NCBI GenBank assembly: GCA_002422985.1
Contig: DITZ01000090.1
Span: 8,074-27,002 of the forward strand
Length of the DNA: 18,929 nucleotides
Source: Sphingomonadales bacterium UBA6171
GTDB lineage: Bacteria; Pseudomonadota; Alphaproteobacteria; Sphingomonadales; Sphingomonadaceae
Reading direction: 5' to 3'
The notes beneath the pieces are model-generated. The model had not been told where the DNA came from. It saw nothing but the letters and a program-made list of their open reading frames with translations, and searched no databases. Position numbers and translations under genes: made by a program. Shown piece after piece: positions 7,479 through 15,061 of this stretch (the stretch's first letter is position 1; each line of letters opens with the position of its first letter).

Positions 7479-8369
7479 GTGCCGGCCACTGATTCAACCG
7501 CGGACTCAGAAGTTGCGGCGCGGATTGCGGCGCTGCCGCCGCTTAAAGAGGGGATAGCGGCCGCCGGGCTGCGGGCCGACAAGCGGCTGGGGCAGAATTT
7601 CCTGATGGATCTGAATCTGCTGGACCGGATTGTGCGCGATGTGCCGCTGGTGGCGGGCGATGTCGCCTATGAAGTGGGGCCGGGGCCGGGCGGGCTGACG
7701 CGGGCATTGCTGAAGGCGGGCGCACGGGTGGTGGCGGTGGAGCGGGACCGGCGGGCGATCCCCCTGCTGGAAGCGCTGGGCACGGTGGCCGATGGCCGGC
7801 TGCGGCTGATCGAGGGCGATGCGCTGGCGATGGATGCGGCGTCGCTGGCGGGGGAGGGCGCGCATATCGTGGCCAACCTGCCCTATAATGTGGGGACGGT
7901 GCTGCTGACGGGCTGGCTTTCCGGTGAGATATGGCCGCCCTGGTGGAAATCGGCGACGCTGATGTTCCAGCAGGAGGTGGCCGAGCGGCTGGTGGCGGCG
8001 CCGGGCGGCGGGGCCTATGGGCGGCTTTCGGTGCTGGCGCAGTGGCGCTGCCGGGCGCGCATCCTGCTGACGCTGCCGCCGGCGGCCTTCACGCCGCCGC
8101 CCAAGGTTTCGAGCGCGATGGTGCAATTGGTGCCGGTGGCGGCGCCGGAAGGCGTGCGGCCGGGGCGGCTGGCGGCGGTGACGGCGGCGGCGTTCGGGCA
8201 GCGGCGCAAGATGCTGCGGCAATCGCTGAAGGGGGTGCCGGGTGCGCTGGCGGCGCTGGCGGGGCTGGGCATCGCATCGGAGCGGCGGGCCGAGACATTG
8301 AGCGTGGATGATTATGTTGCGCTGGCCCGCACGCTGGATGGCTTTGCGCCTGCGGCTGAGCGCTGCTAG
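7479..8369 (+). CDS. rsmA: 16S rRNA (adenine1518-N6/adenine1519-N6)-dimethyltransferase
   Basis: A 296-residue SAM-dependent methylase (KsgA) that dimethylates two adjacent adenines in the 3'-terminal helix of 16S rRNA late in 30S assembly. Visible motifs: KRLGQNFL at 35-42, SAM-binding EVGPGPGGLT at 65-74, acidic E88 at the end of the next strand (VAVERD), D114 in EGDAL, and catalytic NLPY at 133-136. The C-terminal helical domain carries FGQRRKMLRQSL. The start is GTG 7479, six bases after the pdxA stop, with no clear Shine-Dalgarno; no better start precedes LGQNFL. Its position after pdxA matches the widespread surA-pdxA-rsmA order. Confidence 0.96.
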   Translation: MPATDSTADSEVAARIAALPPLKEGIAAAGLRADKRLGQNFLMDLNLLDRIVRDVPLVAGDVAYEVGPGPGGLTRALLKAGARVVAVERDRRAIPLLEALGTVADGRLRLIEGDALAMDAASLAGEGAHIVANLPYNVGTVLLTGWLSGEIWPPWWKSATLMFQQEVAERLVAAPGGGAYGRLSVLAQWRCRARILLTLPPAAFTPPPKVSSAMVQLVPVAAPEGVRPGRLAAVTAAAFGQRRKMLRQSLKGVPGALAALAGLGIASERRAETLSVDDYVALARTLDGFAPAAERC

Positions 8370-8381
8370 GACCGGGGCGTC

Positions 8382-9599
8382 ATGGCGTTTTTCACCCTGG
8401 TTGATCGCTATCTTTTCCGGCTGATCATTGTCCCGCTGATGTCCACGCTGGTCATCGCGGCGATGCTGTTGTTGCTGGAAAAGATGCTGAATCTGTTCGA
8501 CTTTGTGGTGAACGAAGGCGGGCCGGTTTCGGTTGTGTGGCGGATGCTGGGGAATCTGATTCCGGAATATCTGTCGCTGGGGATTCCCATTGGCGTGATG
8601 CTGGGGATTCTGCTGGCGTTCCGCAAACTGGCGCTGTCGTCCGAGCTGGATGCGTTGAGCGCGGTGGGCGTGGGCTATGGGCGGCTGTTGCGGGTGCCGT
8701 TTCTGCTGGCGATGGTTTTTGCGGTGTTGAATGTATGGATTGTCGGCTTTTTGCAGCCCTATTCGCGCTACGCCTATGAGGGGCTGCGTTTTGAGCTGCG
8801 GTCTGGTGCGCTGGGGGCGAGCATCAAGGTGAGCGAATTTGTGCCGATTGCCAAAGGCACAACGCTGCGGGTGGAACAGAGCCTTTCCAATGGGGCGGAT
8901 TTGCGCGGGGTTTTCGTGCGGGCCTCCTCGCGGGACGGGCGGTCTTTGGCGGTGTCGGCGGCGCGCGGGCAGTTTCTGATGTCTGACGACCGCAATATCA
9001 TCATCCTGCGGCTGAAGAATGGCACGCTGGTGCATGTGGCGCCGGGCGAGGCGGCACCGCGGGTGCTGACCTTTGTGCAGCATGATCTGCCGGTGGATCT
9101 GCCGGCGATGGAGAGTTTCCGGGCGCGCGGCGAGGAGCGGCAACTGGAGCTGACGATGCCGGAGCTGTGGGCGGAAATGCGCTCGCCCAAAACGCCGCCC
9201 GATGCGCTGCTGGCGGCGCAGGCGGCGTTTCACCGGCGGCTGGTGATGGTGGCGGTGATGTTCGTGTTGCCGCTGCTGTCGGTGGCGATGGCGGTGCCGC
9301 CGAAACGCTCCACCTCGGCGCTGGGGGTGTTTCTGTCGATCGTGGTGATCGTGACCTATCACAAGGTTTCCGAATATGGCGAGCGGATGGGGGCGATCGG
9401 GCGGGTGGATCCGTTCTTGGGGCAGTGGGTGCCCTTCCTGATTTTCACGGCGATGTGCCTGTGGTTTTATCATGTGCTGGCGCACAAGCCGGGCGGGCAG
9501 CCCATTGGCGGGCTGGACCGGGTGTTTGGCAAGCTGGCCGGCATGGCGGGCAGGCTGCTGAAGCCGAAGCCGGCCTTTGGCAAGCAGCGGGCGGCCTGA
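8382..9599 (+). CDS. lptF: LPS export ABC transporter permease LptF
   Basis: A 405-residue YjgP/YjgQ-family inner-membrane permease. With LptG and the LptB ATPase it lifts lipid out of the inner membrane onto the LptC-LptA bridge. Three hydrophobic segments lie in the first 130 residues (about 12-37, 60-85, 100-125), then a periplasmic beta-jellyroll of about 130 residues, then three more segments near the C-terminus (about 285-385). DRYLFR at the N-terminus and PPKRSTSALGVFLSIVV near residue 310 fit LptF better than LptG. It starts 12 bases after rsmA. Its TGA overlaps the ATG of the next permease (TGATG). A 25-residue basic tail (about 380-405) follows the last membrane span. Confidence 0.9.
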   Translation: MAFFTLVDRYLFRLIIVPLMSTLVIAAMLLLLEKMLNLFDFVVNEGGPVSVVWRMLGNLIPEYLSLGIPIGVMLGILLAFRKLALSSELDALSAVGVGYGRLLRVPFLLAMVFAVLNVWIVGFLQPYSRYAYEGLRFELRSGALGASIKVSEFVPIAKGTTLRVEQSLSNGADLRGVFVRASSRDGRSLAVSAARGQFLMSDDRNIIILRLKNGTLVHVAPGEAAPRVLTFVQHDLPVDLPAMESFRARGEERQLELTMPELWAEMRSPKTPPDALLAAQAAFHRRLVMVAVMFVLPLLSVAMAVPPKRSTSALGVFLSIVVIVTYHKVSEYGERMGAIGRVDPFLGQWVPFLIFTAMCLWFYHVLAHKPGGQPIGGLDRVFGKLAGMAGRLLKPKPAFGKQRAA

Positions 9600-10705
9600 T
9601 GCAACTGGCGATTTTCTCGCGGTTTTTTCCGTCGCCCACGCTTGCCCGGTATACGGCGAAGATGTTCCTGTCGCGCACGGCGGCGTTTCTGGCGGGGCTG
9701 GTGGTGATCCTGATGACGCTGGACCTGCTGGGGGAATCCAGCCGCATCCTGGCCGTGCCCGGCAATGGCGAGGCGGAGCTGTGGACCTATGTGTCGCTGC
9801 GGCTGCCGCAGCTGGTGGCGCTGTTCCTGCCCTTTTCGGTGCTGCTGGCGACGCTGGTGACCTTCATGACGCTGAACCAGAACAGCGAGATCGTGATTTT
9901 CAAGGGCGCGGGCATTTCCGCGCACCAGATATTGGCGCCGATGATGCTGGCCGGGCTGCTGGTGGCGGGGCTGAACTTTGCCTTCAACGAACGGGTGCTG
10001 GTGCGGGCGAATACGGCGCTGGATCAGTGGAAGAAGGCGGAATATTACCCGATCGTGCCGGTGTATGGCGGGCGGGGCGAGGTGTGGGTACGCGCCGGGC
10101 CGGACCTGATCCATGCCACGCGCGTGGAGGGGACGGGGCCGGCCACGAAGCTGGTGGATGTGAGCATTTTCCACCAGGTGGAGGACCGGCTGGACGAGAT
10201 ATTGCGCGCCGCGACCGCCGTGCCCGATGCGCGCGGCTGGAAGTTGAGCGATGTGCGGCGCTTTGATGTGGAAAGCGGGCGGCTGACGCGGGACCCGGCG
10301 CTGATTTTCCTGTCCACCGCGCAGCCGGTGCAGTTCACCACGCAGGGAGTGAATGGCGACCATCTGTCTTTTGCGGACCTGCGGCCGGCGGTGGCGGCGA
10401 TGCGGGAGGCGGGCAAGCCGACCGACGCGCTGTCGGCCAAGCTGCACCACAAGATTGCCGGGCCATTGTCGGCCGTGCTGATGCCGCTGCTGGGGGCGGT
10501 GGCGGCCTTCGGGCTGGCGCGGTCTGGCAAGCTGTTCATCCGCGCGGTGATCGGGCTGGCGCTGGGGTTCGCCTATTTCGTTGCCGACAATTTCGCCATG
10601 GCCATGGCGGATTTCGGCACCTATCCGCCCTGGGCGGCGGCCTGGGCGCCGTTTCTGCTGTTCCTGCTGGTGGGCGAAGCGGTGCTGTTCCGAACGGAAG
10701 AATAG
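9599..10705 (+). CDS. lptG: LPS export ABC transporter permease LptG
   Basis: A 368-residue partner of LptF with the same architecture: membrane segments in the first 130 residues, a periplasmic jellyroll, and membrane segments from about residue 280 to the end. VWVRAGPDLIHATRVEG in the jellyroll matches the LptG pattern in which a W.R/K.G stretch is followed by an IERV-like strand. The C-terminal KLHHKIAGPLSAVLMPLLG is also LptG-like. ATG 9599 overlaps the lptF stop by one base, so the two permeases are translationally coupled and presumably made in equal amounts. The frame remains open far upstream inside lptF, but those codons are the shifted reading of lptF. lptB, lptA and lptC are not in the window. 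Confidence 0.9.
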   Translation: MQLAIFSRFFPSPTLARYTAKMFLSRTAAFLAGLVVILMTLDLLGESSRILAVPGNGEAELWTYVSLRLPQLVALFLPFSVLLATLVTFMTLNQNSEIVIFKGAGISAHQILAPMMLAGLLVAGLNFAFNERVLVRANTALDQWKKAEYYPIVPVYGGRGEVWVRAGPDLIHATRVEGTGPATKLVDVSIFHQVEDRLDEILRAATAVPDARGWKLSDVRRFDVESGRLTRDPALIFLSTAQPVQFTTQGVNGDHLSFADLRPAVAAMREAGKPTDALSAKLHHKIAGPLSAVLMPLLGAVAAFGLARSGKLFIRAVIGLALGFAYFVADNFAMAMADFGTYPPWAAAWAPFLLFLLVGEAVLFRTEE

Positions 10706-10740
10706 CCGCGACAGGCTGCCGCTTCGCAATTTTCCTTCTG

Positions 10741-10784
10741 TCACCCTAAATTTGCCGCAATACGGCGCGATAGGCGCAGGGTGA
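10741..10784 (+). promoter_or_regulatory. Inverted repeat covering the hydroxylase ribosome-binding site
   Basis: TCACCCT at 10741-10747 is the exact complement of AGGGTGA at 10778-10784. The right arm includes the AGGG that would serve as Shine-Dalgarno for ATG 10786. A smaller stem (GCCG at 10754-10757 with CGGC at 10763-10766) lies inside. Folded, the outer stem would hide the ribosome-binding site. This is a candidate translational control structure in the 80-base gap after lptG. Confidence 0.4.
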
Positions 10785-10785
10785 A

Positions 10786-11610
10786 ATGACTGGAGTAGCG
10801 ATAGTGAACGCGCAGGAACAGCGGATCGGCCGCCCCGGAATCTGGAGCAGGGCGCATTATCTTGACCGCATGACCCTGCGGGATCTGGTGGTCGCCTATT
10901 TCCAATATTATGCGATTCAGGCCTATCTGCTGCTGGCGCTGGCCGCCATCGTGGCGGCTGTGCTGATGCCGCCGACGCTGGTGCAGGGGCTGGTGGCCGC
11001 GCTGTTTGCCGTGATCGCCTATCCGATGATCTGGTATCTGCTGCACCGCTATGTGCTGCACAGCCGGTGGATGTGGAAATCGCCGCTGACGGCGCGCACC
11101 TGGAAGCGCATCCATTATGACCATCACCAGGACCCGAACCATCTGGAGGTGCTGTTTGGCGCGCTCCATACCACGCTGCCGACCATCGTGCTGGCGACCG
11201 TGCCCGTCGGCTGGCTGATCGGTGGCGCCGGCGGGGCGGCGGTGGCGCTGGCAGCCGGGCTGTTGACGACCTGCGTCTATGAATTCTTCCACTGCATCCA
11301 GCATCTTAGCTATAAGCCCAAACATCCCGCGCTGGTTGAGATGAAGCGGCGGCACATGGCGCACCATTTTCATGACGAGACGGGTAATTTCGGCATCACC
11401 AGCTTCTGGCCGGACCGGCTGTTCGGCACTATCTATGAGCGCGAGGACCGGCCGAAAAAGTCCCCCACCGTGTTCAACCTTGGCTATAGCGAGGAAGTGG
11501 CCGCGCTTTACCCGTGGGTGGCGAAAATGTCGGGCGGGGTCGCCAGGGGGCACCCCCGGCAGCGGGCGATGAAGGCCGATGCCGAGGAGCAGGCGAAGCT
11601 GAACGCCTGA
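10786..11610 (+). CDS. Membrane fatty acid hydroxylase / sterol desaturase family protein
   Basis: A 274-residue di-iron membrane oxygenase of the fatty acid hydroxylase superfamily. The histidine boxes are complete and in order: H87-x4-H92 (HRYVLH), H110-x2-H113-H114 (HYDHH), H169-x3-H173 (HCIQH) and H190-x2-H193-H194 with H196 (HMAHHFH). About four hydrophobic segments lie at 43-62, 66-86, 130-148 and 150-168. Family members use O2 to hydroxylate acyl chains of sphingolipids, ornithine lipids, sterols or carotenoids. The exact substrate is not shown by sequence; in a sphingomonad the 2-hydroxyacyl chain of ceramide is attractive, a carotenoid less so because no carotenoid genes are nearby. 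ATG 10786 has AGGG four bases upstream. GTG 10804, with GGAG eight bases before it, is a serious alternative start. It is probably a new transcription unit after lptG. Confidence 0.85.
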   Translation: MTGVAIVNAQEQRIGRPGIWSRAHYLDRMTLRDLVVAYFQYYAIQAYLLLALAAIVAAVLMPPTLVQGLVAALFAVIAYPMIWYLLHRYVLHSRWMWKSPLTARTWKRIHYDHHQDPNHLEVLFGALHTTLPTIVLATVPVGWLIGGAGGAAVALAAGLLTTCVYEFFHCIQHLSYKPKHPALVEMKRRHMAHHFHDETGNFGITSFWPDRLFGTIYEREDRPKKSPTVFNLGYSEEVAALYPWVAKMSGGVARGHPRQRAMKADAEEQAKLNA

Positions 11611-11624
11611 ACGCCTGAGCGCCT
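11601..11624 (+). repeat. Three 8-bp tandem copies over the hydroxylase stop codon
   Basis: The units are GAACGCCT, GAACGCCT and GAGCGCCT (the third has one mismatch). The first ends inside the stop codon TGA 11608-11610. Gain or loss of a unit would shift where translation stops, though only the last residues would change. Confidence 0.6.
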
Positions 11625-11680
11625 CTTTGGCGATTGGCCGGGCCGGTCCTGAGGGTCTTTTTTGCCCTGCCAGCGTTGCG

Positions 11681-11717
11681 GGAAAATGCCATGATGGTCC
11701 GCCATCGCGGCATTTCC
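11681..11717. other. Nested stem-loop in the gap between hydroxylase and acyltransferase genes
   Basis: AAATGCC at 11684-11690 pairs with GGCATTT at 11709-11715, extendable outward by G-C pairs with a one-base bulge. Inside, GATGG pairs with CCATC around TCCG, with a 2x2 internal loop between the stems. The 212-base gap also holds a T6 run near 11658-11663 and a smaller stem, 11729-11744 (GGGAT against ATCCC). The structure could be a leader element, a processing site or a small-RNA part. No promoter consensus was clear. Confidence 0.4.
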
Positions 11718-11822
11718 GGCTGCTTGTCGGGATCGAAAAATCCCTCTCCGGCTTTCGGCCAGCCAGTGGCCCGATAGTCTCTGAGCCTCGACAGGGCCGC
11801 CGCGGCTGATTATCGAACCGCC

Positions 11823-12998
11823 ATGCCCGACCTTCCCGTTTCCATTCACCCCTTTTCCATTCACCCCGTTTCCATCCACCCCGTGCAATCGCCCGCCGAC
11901 CAGCGGGCGTTTGTCGATCTGCCCTGGGACATTTACCGGGATGATCCGGCCTGGGTGCCGCCGCTGAAATCCGAAGTGCATGGGCTGATCGGCGGCCCGG
12001 CGAAGAACCCATGGTTCCTGCATGGGCGTGCGGCCTTTTTTCTGGCGAAGCGCGGCAGGCAGGTGGTGGGGCGGATTTCCGCGCAGGTTTGCGATCTGGT
12101 GCAGGCGGCCCGGCCCGGCCTTGGCCAGTGGGGCCTGTTTGAAACGGTGGACGATATGGCGGTTTCCGCCGCGCTGATTGCGGCGGCCGAAAACTGGCTG
12201 CGGGATGCCGGCATGACGCAGGCGCAGGGGCCGATCAGCATCTCCATCTGGGATGAGCCCGGCCTGCTTGTCAGCGGCTTTGATCTGCGGCCCGTGGTGA
12301 TGATGGGCCATCATCGGCAATGGTATGAACGGCATGTGCTGGCGGCGGGTTATGCCGGCGTGAAGGATCTGCACGCCTGGCGGGTGAAGATCGACAATGG
12401 CTTTCCGCCGCTGGTGGACCGCATTGTGGCCGCCGGGGAACACAACAAGCGCATCCGCGTCCGCAAGCTGGATATGGCGCGCTATGACGAGGAATCGACG
12501 CTGATCCTTGACATATTGAACGAGGCCTGGAGCGATAATTGGGGCTTTGTGCCGCTGACGGATGCCGAAGTCGCCTATGTCGGCAAGAAGCTGAAGCCGA
12601 TTGCCTATCCGCATCTGGTGCGTGTGGCGGAATATGATGGCGTGCCGGTCGCCTTTATGATCACCCTGCCTGACCTGAACGAGCTGAGCGCGGATCTGAA
12701 CGGGCGGCTGTTTCCCTTTGGCTGGGCAAAGCTGTTGTGGCGGCTGCGGCAGCCGCGCACCCGGATCATGCGCGTGCCGCTGATGGGCGTGCGCAAGCAT
12801 CTGCAGGGGACGCGGCTGGCCTCGATCCTGGCCTTCATGATGATCGAACTCATCCGCCGCGATGCCGTTGTGATCAATGCGGCGACCGAAGGCGAGATCG
12901 GCTGGATATTGGAAGACAATGGCCCGATGATCTCCATTGCCAATGCGATCCACAGCCATGTGGCCAAGACATACCGGATCTATGAGAAGAGGTTATAG
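11823..12998 (+). CDS. Double-GNAT-like acyltransferase; candidate ceramide-synthase-type enzyme
   Basis: A 391-residue cytoplasmic protein. Residues about 65-155 look like a GNAT fold (a strand RAAFFLAKRGRQVVGRISAQ, then FETVDD, then a helix A..AAENWLRDAG). Residues about 270-385 look like a second one (LVRVAEYDGVPVAFMITLPDLNE, then RLASILAFMMIELIR). Relatives are usually labelled GNAT family N-acetyltransferase; I recall some being mislabelled dATP pyrophosphohydrolase, but no Nudix box is present. From memory, the bacterial ceramide synthase of Caulobacter is a GNAT-type protein, so this gene, next to a lipid hydroxylase, is a candidate for N-acylation of a sphingoid base. That is inference. 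The N-terminus carries three SIHP-x pentapeptides from a 15-bp tandem repeat. No ribosome-binding site is clear before ATG 11823. It converges on the transglycosylase gene, 16 bases between stops. Confidence 0.75.
   Translation: MPDLPVSIHPFSIHPVSIHPVQSPADQRAFVDLPWDIYRDDPAWVPPLKSEVHGLIGGPAKNPWFLHGRAAFFLAKRGRQVVGRISAQVCDLVQAARPGLGQWGLFETVDDMAVSAALIAAAENWLRDAGMTQAQGPISISIWDEPGLLVSGFDLRPVVMMGHHRQWYERHVLAAGYAGVKDLHAWRVKIDNGFPPLVDRIVAAGEHNKRIRVRKLDMARYDEESTLILDILNEAWSDNWGFVPLTDAEVAYVGKKLKPIAYPHLVRVAEYDGVPVAFMITLPDLNELSADLNGRLFPFGWAKLLWRLRQPRTRIMRVPLMGVRKHLQGTRLASILAFMMIELIRRDAVVINAATEGEIGWILEDNGPMISIANAIHSHVAKTYRIYEKRL
11838..11882 (+). repeat. 15-bp tandem repeat, three copies, inside the GNAT gene start
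   Basis: Copies lie at 11838-11852, 11853-11867 and 11868-11882, differing from one another by one or two bases. Each encodes one SIHP-x pentapeptide, so the protein reads V-SIHP-F-SIHP-V-SIHP-V at residues 6-21. The unit is a multiple of three, so copy-number change would keep the frame. The stretch precedes the recognisable domain and is probably flexible. Confidence 0.85.
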
Positions 12999-13014
12999 GG
13001 TCGGGGGCTTGGCC

Positions 13015-15033
13015 TTATCCGCCGCGCAGCCAGGCTGACACGCGCGGGTTGGCGCCGGGCCTGTTCGGCTCCAGCAGCGAATAGACGACCGCATTTTCGG
13101 TCACGCGCTGCACATAGGTGCGGGTTTCGGCGATGGGTATCATCTCCACCCAGTCGATGAGATCGGCCGTGGAGGATGTGCGCGGATCACCATTCATCGC
13201 CAGCCATTTGCGGACATTGCCGGCCCCGGCATTATAGGCGGCAATCGCCATCATGGCGTTGGAGAAATTGTCCCGCCGCAGCCCGATATAATAGCTGCCG
13301 AGCGCCAGATTATAGGCCGGATCGCTGAACAGCCGGTTCACATCATAAGGCATGCCGAGCTTGGTGGCGACGTCGCGCGCGGTGGCCGGCATCAGCTGCA
13401 TCAGCCCGCGCGCGCCGGCGTGCGACAATGCGGTGCGATCAAACGAGGATTCCTGCCGGGCGATGGCATGGCTGATAAGCCATTCGCGCGGCGGCAGTTG
13501 CCCGTCGGCAGGCAGGCGGGGGAAGGCCAGGTCCGCCAGATTGGTGTCGCCGTTCGGGCGCACGGCCTTCCAGGTCCAGACGCCGATGTCCGGGCGGCTG
13601 AGGCGCTGGCCGAGTTCAGCAGCCAGCCGGGCTTCGCCGGGGGTATCGACCGAATCCGCCAGCGCGCGCACGAACAGCGATTCGCGTTCGCGGCTGCCCA
13701 TCAGCGCCAGCGTTTCCACGGCCTGCCGCAACCCGGATTGGGCAAAGCTTTGCCGGTCTGCGGCGGTCGGCTCGGCGGGGGGCGTGGCGATCAGCGTGGG
13801 GAGCCTGCCCAGCGCTTCGGCCGAGAGCTGGCCGTAATAATAGTCCGGATGGCGCGCGCCTGCCGTCCAGGCGGCCTGCGCTTCCGCCTTGCGGCCACGC
13901 GCATCTTCGGCGCGGCCGAGCCAGTAATGGCCACGTGACTGGCTGATGGGGGTGGTGACGCTGTCCAGAAAGGTCTGGAAATGGCGGGCGGCGTCGGCGG
14001 GCCGGTCCAGCCGGCGCAGCGCGATCCAGCCGGCCAGCCATTCGGTATCGGATAGGTCTATCCGCACGGCAAGCGGCAGGGCACGCGCATTGGTGCCGGG
14101 CGCGACGGTGCGGTGATTGGCAAGGATGCGATAGGCGACAGCGTAATCGCCCCGGCGCATGGCGGCGCGGCCCATGGCCAGCCGCCGTTCCAGCCAGGTT
14201 TCCGGCGCAATGACGGCTCCCGGCGTCGTGTCGCCGCGCCCCAGCAGGGCTTCAGCGTCGCTCAGCCGGCCGCGCCGTACCGCCCATGTCGCGCGGTCGT
14301 TCGCCAGACCCGGATGCTGGCGGACGCCGGCGGGGAGCGAGGCGGCCAGCGCTTCCGCATCGGCCGTGCCGGAGCGCAGCGCCAGCCGGGCTATGGTGAG
14401 GAGCCGCGCTTCGGAATCAAGGCGCGGCAACATGCGGCTGGCGGCGCTCGTCTGGCCGGCCCACAGCAGCGCGTCGGCGCGGCGGCCATTGTCGGCGCGG
14501 GTCAGCTGGTTGCCGAAACGCGCCCATATCTGTTCCTCGACTGCCGGGTCCAGGCCGCCGCGCGTCCAGGCGGCGCGGGCCAGTTCCAGCGCTTCGGGGC
14601 CGGAGGAGAGCATCGCCATGCGCGCCTGCCCGGCACCGGATTGCGGCGGCAGCGCCAGGAAGAAGGCGCGGGCCTCGCCATCGCTGGTCTTGATGTCGGC
14701 CGCCTGCGCTTCCGCCCGGCGGCGGATGGTGGCGAGCGCGGGCCAGCCGGCATGCTGGAGGATGAAACGCGCCTGTACATCGAGCGGTGGCGGCGTGTCG
14801 GTTAGGCGCGGCGGGCGGCGTAACCAATCCCACATGGCCAGCGACTGGGCGATGGCGGACGGGCTGGCAGGCGGCGGGGCGGCCATCCCGCTGTCATAAG
14901 AAGCGAATTGCTGCCCCAGCCAGGCGCGCGCGGCCGGATCGGCCTGGGCCTGTGCGGCGGCCGGCAGCATCGCCAGCAGCAGGGCGGCGAACGGCGCGAT
15001 GAAGGGGCGGACTGGGGAATGTTGCGCGTACAT
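13015..15033 (-). CDS. slt: Soluble lytic murein transglycosylase (Slt70-type)
   Basis: A 672-residue periplasmic enzyme that cleaves the MurNAc-GlcNAc bond of peptidoglycan, forming 1,6-anhydro ends, in wall turnover. From the ATG at 15033 there is a signal peptide (hydrophobic 12-24, cleavage after AQA near residue 29-31). A long alpha-helical TPR-like superhelix covers about 60-500. The C-terminal lysozyme-like domain, about 515-650, has catalytic E528 in RQESSFD, GLMQLMP at 543-549, AYNAG at 599-603 and ETRTYVQRV at 636-644. The frame stays open to an upstream ATG at 15102, but those 23 residues would precede the signal peptide and run through an inverted repeat, so 15033 is preferred. 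It is transcribed against all its neighbours, divergently from dapA. Confidence 0.93.
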   Translation of the reverse strand: MYAQHSPVRPFIAPFAALLLAMLPAAAQAQADPAARAWLGQQFASYDSGMAAPPPASPSAIAQSLAMWDWLRRPPRLTDTPPPLDVQARFILQHAGWPALATIRRRAEAQAADIKTSDGEARAFFLALPPQSGAGQARMAMLSSGPEALELARAAWTRGGLDPAVEEQIWARFGNQLTRADNGRRADALLWAGQTSAASRMLPRLDSEARLLTIARLALRSGTADAEALAASLPAGVRQHPGLANDRATWAVRRGRLSDAEALLGRGDTTPGAVIAPETWLERRLAMGRAAMRRGDYAVAYRILANHRTVAPGTNARALPLAVRIDLSDTEWLAGWIALRRLDRPADAARHFQTFLDSVTTPISQSRGHYWLGRAEDARGRKAEAQAAWTAGARHPDYYYGQLSAEALGRLPTLIATPPAEPTAADRQSFAQSGLRQAVETLALMGSRERESLFVRALADSVDTPGEARLAAELGQRLSRPDIGVWTWKAVRPNGDTNLADLAFPRLPADGQLPPREWLISHAIARQESSFDRTALSHAGARGLMQLMPATARDVATKLGMPYDVNRLFSDPAYNLALGSYYIGLRRDNFSNAMMAIAAYNAGAGNVRKWLAMNGDPRTSSTADLIDWVEMIPIAETRTYVQRVTENAVVYSLLEPNRPGANPRVSAWLRGG

Positions 15034-15061
15034 GTCTTTGTCTTTAGGCAGCGCGGAACGA

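Noticed and set aside
7506..9485. A 659-codon open frame on the - strand over rsmA and lptF.
   Set aside because: A low-complexity shadow of two well-supported genes; no domain seen.
11838..11882. Short repeats as a CRISPR array.
   Set aside because: The 15-bp units are directly adjacent with no spacers and are translated; none of the other repeats in the window has spacers either.
11823..12998. dATP pyrophosphohydrolase (Nudix) label for the GNAT-like gene.
   Set aside because: No Nudix box (GX5EX7REUXEEXGU) is present in the protein.
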